Source: Eutrigla gurnardus
Taxonomy: Eukaryota > Chordata > Actinopteri > Perciformes > Triglidae
Assembly: GCA_963514095.1 (NCBI GenBank)
Contig: OY741275.1
Location: 25,655,383-25,719,382, forward strand
Length of the DNA: 64,000 nt
Direction: 5' to 3'
The first letter of the stretch is position 1, and the number at the start of each line of letters is the position of its first letter. Below the pieces are notes generated by a model. The model searched no databases and was not told where the DNA came from. It was given only the letters and a program-made list of their open reading frames with translations. Positions 59,011-64,000 of this stretch are shown piece after piece. A program made the position numbers and the translations under genes.

Positions 59011-59550
59011 TATGACGGTGTATTGTAGGTCATACAAAATAGCCAATAGCTATACGATACAATGTATCAAATTAAACATTGTTTGTTTCCCGCTAACACA
59101 GGATGTTTACCGTTGCTATGACAACAAGTGAAAGCTACCGCTAGCATCTTAGCCCAACCGCCCCGATCAATAAACACCCATAAGATGATAACATGGCCTC
59201 ATATGAATAAATCCAACAATAAGCATCACCATCATCACCCTAAGGACCTTAACGAGGCGTCGTCACACGTTGGGATGATTCATTACAAACATAAACGTGG
59301 ATCTACAAAACACTTACGTTATTAATTTGAAAAAGCACAATAATTCAAACAGAGGAATATAGAATATAATACACCCAGGCTTCATACACGGCAAGTGAGT
59401 TATTTTTTTCTTATATATATATATATAAACTCATAAATTAGCAACTTTTTCTCATAAAATTGCAATTTTTTCACAGAATATGGCCCCCTCTCTCGGCTCT
59501 GTGTTTTTTTGTTGTTGTTTTTTTTACAGTGGTCCTAATACGGCGTCGTA
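59011..59550 (+). mobile_element. MITE-like family M, copy 5
   Basis: Core GTGAAAGCTACCGCTAGCAT and CCCATAAGATGATAACATGG. Right end GTCCTAATACGGCGTCGTA. The left end is decayed (TATGACGGTGTATTGTAGG). Confidence 0.78.
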
Positions 59551-59595
59551 TACAACACAGATAAAAATCTCTCTCTATATATATATTTTTTTTAG

Positions 59596-59596
<1 letters not shown>

Positions 59597-59625
<29 letters not shown>
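59597..59625 (+). repeat. Homopolymer G-run
   Basis: About 29 consecutive G directly after TTTTTTTTAGT, just outside MITE copy 5. Confidence 0.95.
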
Positions 59626-59626
<1 letters not shown>

Positions 59627-61250
59627 TGCACATGGACGCCACTGTTTGTGTGTATCTTCTTATATAGGAGGAGAGAGAGCCTCACTTAGACGACCTCTCC
59701 AAGTGTCCTGTGATTATGATAGCCTGCCATTACCACAAACACACACACAAACACACACACACACACACACACCTCAACAGCTCGCCACCATCGATTTTCA
59801 CTTAAACCTACAGGTCCGGCGTAAACACCTCTAACCCCCCCCCCCCCTCTTGACCACATCCACAATATTTACCTAGTTGCCAACAGGGGATGTGCTATTG
59901 TCGTGTGGCGGCATGGCGACAAAGTAGCGAGAGTCGGCCTCTCCTTTCCTTTGACATCGTCATCGCTCTATTCAACCCGGCGCCGCGGGGGAGGGCCCAT
60001 GTATGAGTTACCCCCCCCCCCCCCCCCCTCCATTATTTGTTCCTTCCCTGCTCCGTCTGCATCCACCTGGCCGTCTAACTGCTCTATTTCTCCCGTCCTC
60101 GCTTCTTCCTCCACCCATTGTCACCTTCTCCCCGTACCGCGTTGGACATAATGGCTTCCTTTCACAATAAAGCGCGGCCTCTTTAGATGGGCTTCCTCGC
60201 TGCTGACTGACCTCAACGACCACGGACTGAACCATCGCAGAGCAAAACAAACTTTGTGCTCACCGCTTCAACCACTGGAGGTACACCGAAGAACGTTATT
60301 ACATATTAGATGAAGGCTAAGTAAACATCATTCATCGTCAGGATGAAAATAAGAATGACTGAATGTTCTCCTGGATAATGATCAGAATTCAAGCAGAATC
60401 TTTTTTTGTTTCATTCCAGACAGACATGGTTGTCTTACTCTCCTCACGTTGAAGAAACAGCAGTTTTAGTGGATTGGTAGATAAACACTCACCTTGAAAA
60501 GACATCTTTCACTCCGGGGTTCCAATAAAACCGGACCCAGGTCACATGGTCGTCACATGGCTCCATCCTGGAATGGCAAGTCACATGACACGTCTCCTGT
60601 CTGTAAACATACAACAATGCAAACATAACGGTACCAAAGATATGAAGCCTCCGGTCAGGTGTCTTATTATTTATTTAATTGCTGTTTTCATTCACGTTTA
60701 ACACGACTGTCACTGGATTGTCCACTCGTGTTGTTTAACTGTATCAAATATGCTTTTATATGTATCTATGTTCTTAACTATTGGACACATTATTATTATC
60801 TTTTGTTTTTATTATTCTAGGATGCCTATAATAACATCAGGGGATGAAAGTAGCCTAACTTGTGTACATTTACATTTGTTTGAATGTTGATTTGTGTCCC
60901 TTTTCAAGTATTATGTATTATTAATATAACTATTTTAAATATTGGTATATCGTGACACTCCAAATATGTGTTCATTAGTTTTTCCGTCCCATGTCAACGT
61001 AACATGACCTCAGGTCACTTCCAGTCGGCTCCTGACTGACGGATGCTGTTGGAGAGTAGATGGAGGTTCTGTCTGGGGGCCGGTCTGGGGTCCGGTCCTG
61101 GGGCCGGTCTGGGGTCCGGTCCCTCTCCAGGTGGTTGTCCAGAGAAAGGCCCAGAGCTTGTGCAGGAATGCAAGGGGTCAGAGGTCGTCCTGCAGGGGGA
61201 CAGTTACGGAGGAGGCAATTACTTGAGCTTCAATATACAAGCATATAGTA

Positions 61251-61289
<39 letters not shown>

Positions 61290-61713
61290 AGAAAAGTCAA
61301 TGAATAGACAACCGAAAGAGAGATTTTAGTCTCTTCCTCCACCTCCGTATTCACCTGTCTGTCTCTCTCGGGTGTTTTCGGTAATGTTCAATATTACAGC
61401 GGCGGTGGAACATCTGCATATTCATTGGTTGGCACGTTTCCAAGTCCGGCGGTGAAGGAGAAGACGCCGGCCTACAGAGCAGATTAAAAGCACAAGTCAA
61501 AGTCCCATGGAGGGGGGAGGAGGGGGGGTTTAATGCACGGTCAGAAAGCAGGCATCATTGATTTCAACACTAAGTGAAGGACAAGGAGTGCAAGAGCTCG
61601 ATTCCAAATCAATGACACAGTCCAAAATGTCTGCCGCGGCGAGTGCAAGGCGCCCCAGATTGGTGTGCAAAACGCAGAGTGGCACAAATTTTTGTCCGAC
61701 ACACAAACACACA

Positions 61714-61751
<38 letters not shown>

Positions 61752-61860
61752 ACGAAAACCTCCCGGGCGTTCGAGGAGAGGAGAGAGAGACTCGGCCCGG
61801 CAGCCGAGTGACGTCCGCTTTAACGTTTGTTTGTCTTCCAGTCATTTTTAAAATAAAAAA
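59626..61860. other. Intergenic sequence with CA and C-runs
   Basis: CA at 59740-59772, 61255-61286 and 61698-61748. C-run at 60011-60028. A short GGTCTGGGGTCCGGT repeat occurs at 61080-61122. No gene recognised. Confidence 0.6.
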
Positions 61861-62330
61861 ACAGAAAAGCTGGTCTATGAAATTGCACATATGCAAAGGA
61901 GAAGCACTTACAGGGATCCTATAGAGACCAAAGCAGTGGGTGTGATGGACTAATTAAGTAGGGCCTGTGTACTCCAACATCAATAGGTTCCATCAGACTG
62001 CACATAGCTTCTATAATGGCACATCCATGGCCAATCATAGCAGGAATACTGCTGATTACACACCTGCACATATGCACACATTTAAACACATGCAACGCCA
62101 ACCAAAAAGAAAATATACATATATTTAGTGAATTGGATTTGAATACTTCAACGAAGGCTGAAATCTGGCCCATGATAACTTTCCACAAATGCAAAAAAAA
62201 AAAAGATGGATGCTCCGATCAAGTAAGACTTAATTATATGTTTCCCTGCTTGTGAAGTTTAAATCAATAAACAAGCTAAAATCTTGAAAATATAAAGACA
62301 TTTGCAGAATAAAGAGACGTTAAATGCATA
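61861..62330. promoter_or_regulatory. Candidate enhancer-like island
   Basis: GAAATTGCACATATGCAAAG (octamer-like), GATGGACTAATTAAGTAGGG, CCATGGCCAATCATAGCAGG and CTGATTACACACCTGCACA. Complex, repeat-free except an A-run near 62193. No domain in the ORFs that cross it. Confidence 0.4.
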
Positions 62331-62822
62331 AAGAGGAAGAAAAGGGGGTCAAATTCTGGACTCTCGTCCGAGCAGGAATTAAAATGTTTCATATCGAGCA
62401 ATCCGAAATGAATTAGGTGAGGCTAGAAAGGAGGGAGAAGGGAAGGGAAGAAAAAAATCAATGGATCCCCGGCTGCGGTGAAAAAAAGGGGGACGGCATC
62501 ACGAATGGGATTTGCCAGTGGGGCACAGCAGCTGCCAAATAACCTAGAGCTAAAGAATTACAATAATACTGATGAAGTGTGCGAGGGCTTTTAGAGGCAT
62601 TTCTGGAAAATCGCTCTGATGGAGGCATAACAACGCTATCTAATATGACTGCCCTCGCCGCCACCGCCGCCGCCGCCTGTGAAGAGACAGATGTGACGCC
62701 GCCACCGTCCCCAAAACTAGCAATGCCGGTCGCTCACAAAGAGAGAGGCAGAGGAATCGAACCTTCAGGCTCATAATTAGTGCAAAACACACACAAACAA
62801 AGTTGTCTCGTGCCGGGACAGT

Positions 62823-62825
<3 letters not shown>
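62331..62825. other. Intergenic sequence, nothing recognised
   Basis: A GCCGCCACCGCCGCCGCC patch at about 62655. No gene. Confidence 0.5.

Positions 62826-62862
<37 letters not shown>
62826..62862. repeat. (AT)n microsatellite
   Basis: About 36 bases of perfect TA. Confidence 0.95.
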
Positions 62863-62864
<2 letters not shown>

Positions 62865-63103
62865 TATCTTAAGTTGTTCAGAAGAGAAAGGAATAAACAT
62901 GGAGGAGTTGCTATTTACGATCATTCATATTCCAGACCTTGTTGTTACATGATGTTGAATGAAATAGAGGCTCCGTGGATAATAGCATGAAGCCGATATT
63001 AGCCGACATCGGCTACAGGCCGCTGATGGTAACAGTGTAGTTAATTATGTGAATATTGATGCCCTTAATTGATAACTGTACTACTAGGAAAAGAACTTGA
63101 CTC

Positions 63104-63240
63104 ACATTGACGTCACCAACCAGAGGAACAAACGTGTGGTATTCATAGACCATACAGAAGAAGTGGACAAAGTCGCCATGACGACGCCCATTAGTTTGAG
63201 GACCAGAGCTTCAAAGCCTCGAGGTCGACATTTGTATTTG
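63104..63240 (-). repeat. Dispersed repeat R1, copy 5 (left fragment)
   Basis: Holds TGACGTCA (63108-63115), GCCATGACGACG, and CTTCAAAGCCTCGAGG, the inverse of the R1 tail words. The LINE fragment begins just after. Confidence 0.6.
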
Positions 63241-63260
63241 TTTGTTTATTTGTACCGCAA

Positions 63261-63464
63261 GTGACACAAGAGGGAGGAGCTAGGTACAACCAGTCAAGAA
63301 GTCATAGTTCACTTCACTTTTCTGATAGCAAACAGGCACAATGTGGTGTTCCTCAGGGTAGCTACTCGGGACCTCTGCTATATTCTGTATTCACAAATGA
63401 TCCTCTATCAGTATTAGAAAAAACAACAAAGCAAGTGGTAACGTATGTAGATGATTCGAGGATG
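63261..63464 (+). pseudogene. Non-LTR retrotransposon (LINE) reverse transcriptase fragment
   Basis: A 68-residue open stretch contains CGVPQGS (residues 28-34) followed by GPLLYSVFTNDP and, at residues 62-65, YVDD at the place of the catalytic YADD box. This is the palm region of LINE-type reverse transcriptases. The fragment has no endonuclease, no rest of the RT and no 3' tail visible, so it is a dead 5'-truncated or internally cut copy. The clade is not decided. Confidence 0.8.
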
Positions 63465-63500
63465 TGAAGTGCAGGCATTTAAGAAAAATAGACGATAAAG

Positions 63501-63551
63501 TAGGGCGTGTTTTAGGGGCGTGGCTACCTCGTGATTGACAGGTCGCCACCA
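63501..63551 (+). repeat. Dispersed repeat R1, copy 5 (GGGGCG/GATTGACAGGT block)
   Basis: TTTTAGGGGCGTGGCTACCT and GTGATTGACAGGTCGCCACC match the R1 middle block in + orientation, opposite to the fragment at 63104-63240. Confidence 0.6.
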
Positions 63552-64000
63552 CCTCATTTCCTGAACAGATTACAGTGATCTTCCAAGAAACCACAGTATT
63601 TTATTATCTGACAACACAGACCAGTTGAGGATGTATCTCTTATCACAGAGGAGAAATCTGCTCTAATCTACTGTCGTCTAAGAGCTGCAACACGAGGGAA
63701 CTCTTTATGAAATCACTTTATTAAAACACGTTCACTGAAGGCTTTAAATGAGTATTTAAGGCAATTAACTGCCAGGATGAAATGATTCTCCTGGCATGCT
63801 CGTTGTGTTTTTGTTATGTAAGGTAATGTGAGGACGGGGGTTCTGCCATGTAACCTGGTTATTATACTTTCATAATCATTCATCGTGAGTTCAGCTAATT
63901 GGATCCTAATTTACTGAACTAATAAACTAAACAAAGGTGTTTTTCTATTATTCTCCGGTGTGATTTTTACATCATAATCTATTTGTAGCAACACTTTGCC
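63552..64000. other. Intergenic sequence, nothing recognised
   Basis: Complex AT-rich sequence, no gene. Confidence 0.5.

Noticed and set aside
63261..63467. Active retrotransposon gene
   Set aside because: Only 68 residues of the reverse-transcriptase palm are open. Endonuclease, remaining RT motifs and tail are absent.

Overview
The window is vertebrate nuclear DNA, most likely from a ray-finned (percomorph-like) fish. It has GT-AG introns of 100 to 3,500 bases, very dense (CA)n/(GT)n microsatellites, and several dispersed fish-type repeats. Only one protein-coding gene is supported: the 3' three quarters or more of tmtc4, which encodes an ER transmembrane and tetratricopeptide-repeat protein of the TMTC O-mannosyltransferase family. 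Fifteen coding exons lie on the + strand between 713 and 10085. Splice phases agree throughout and together they encode about 648 residues, ending at a TGA. The first roughly 90 residues and the promoter lie left of the window. The gene has a very short 3' UTR with AATAAA at 10188-10193.

From about 10.2 kb to the right edge (about 54 kb) no further gene is supported. This is a gene desert of three materials. (1) Islands of complex, mostly repeat-free sequence with homeodomain, POU and SOX-like words (for example 14.64-14.80, 17.94-18.13, 26.60-27.11, 41.56-41.88, 49.50-49.74, 51.40-51.96, 57.64-57.84 and 61.86-62.33 kb), which I read as candidate conserved non-coding elements or enhancers. 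(2) Microsatellites, homopolymer G/C runs and minisatellites (24.5-26.3, 32.6, 37.0, 47.6-48.0 and 52.3-52.7 kb). (3) Dispersed repeats: a family called R1 here (1.3, 5.9, 42.9, 50.1 and 63.1 kb), a TA-flanked inverted-repeat MITE-like family called M here (21.6, 34.0, 40.4, 54.4 and 59.0 kb), tRNA-headed SINE-like modules tied to a TTTTTCGTGAC satellite (24.5-28.2 kb), AT-rich ATCG-word repeats, and a dead LINE reverse-transcriptase fragment (63.3 kb). In mammals the 3' side of TMTC4 faces GGACT/PCCA and then ZIC2/ZIC5, so the desert could serve a developmental regulator. That is an inference from remembered mammalian gene order, not something visible here.

The most striking pattern is that two R1 copies, one in a tmtc4 intron (5981-6260, four units) and one 44 kb away in the desert (50202-50411, three units), carry near-identical 70-bp tandem units. 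Each unit contains a near-perfect CTCF consensus, and all seven face the same way. Other notable points are a weak tmtc4 splice donor running straight into about 140 nt of CA repeat (8372-8521), an exon that begins with a donor-like GTAAGT directly after its acceptor (5145), and two divergent tRNA-head/satellite arrays flanking a candidate enhancer (24.5-28.2 kb).
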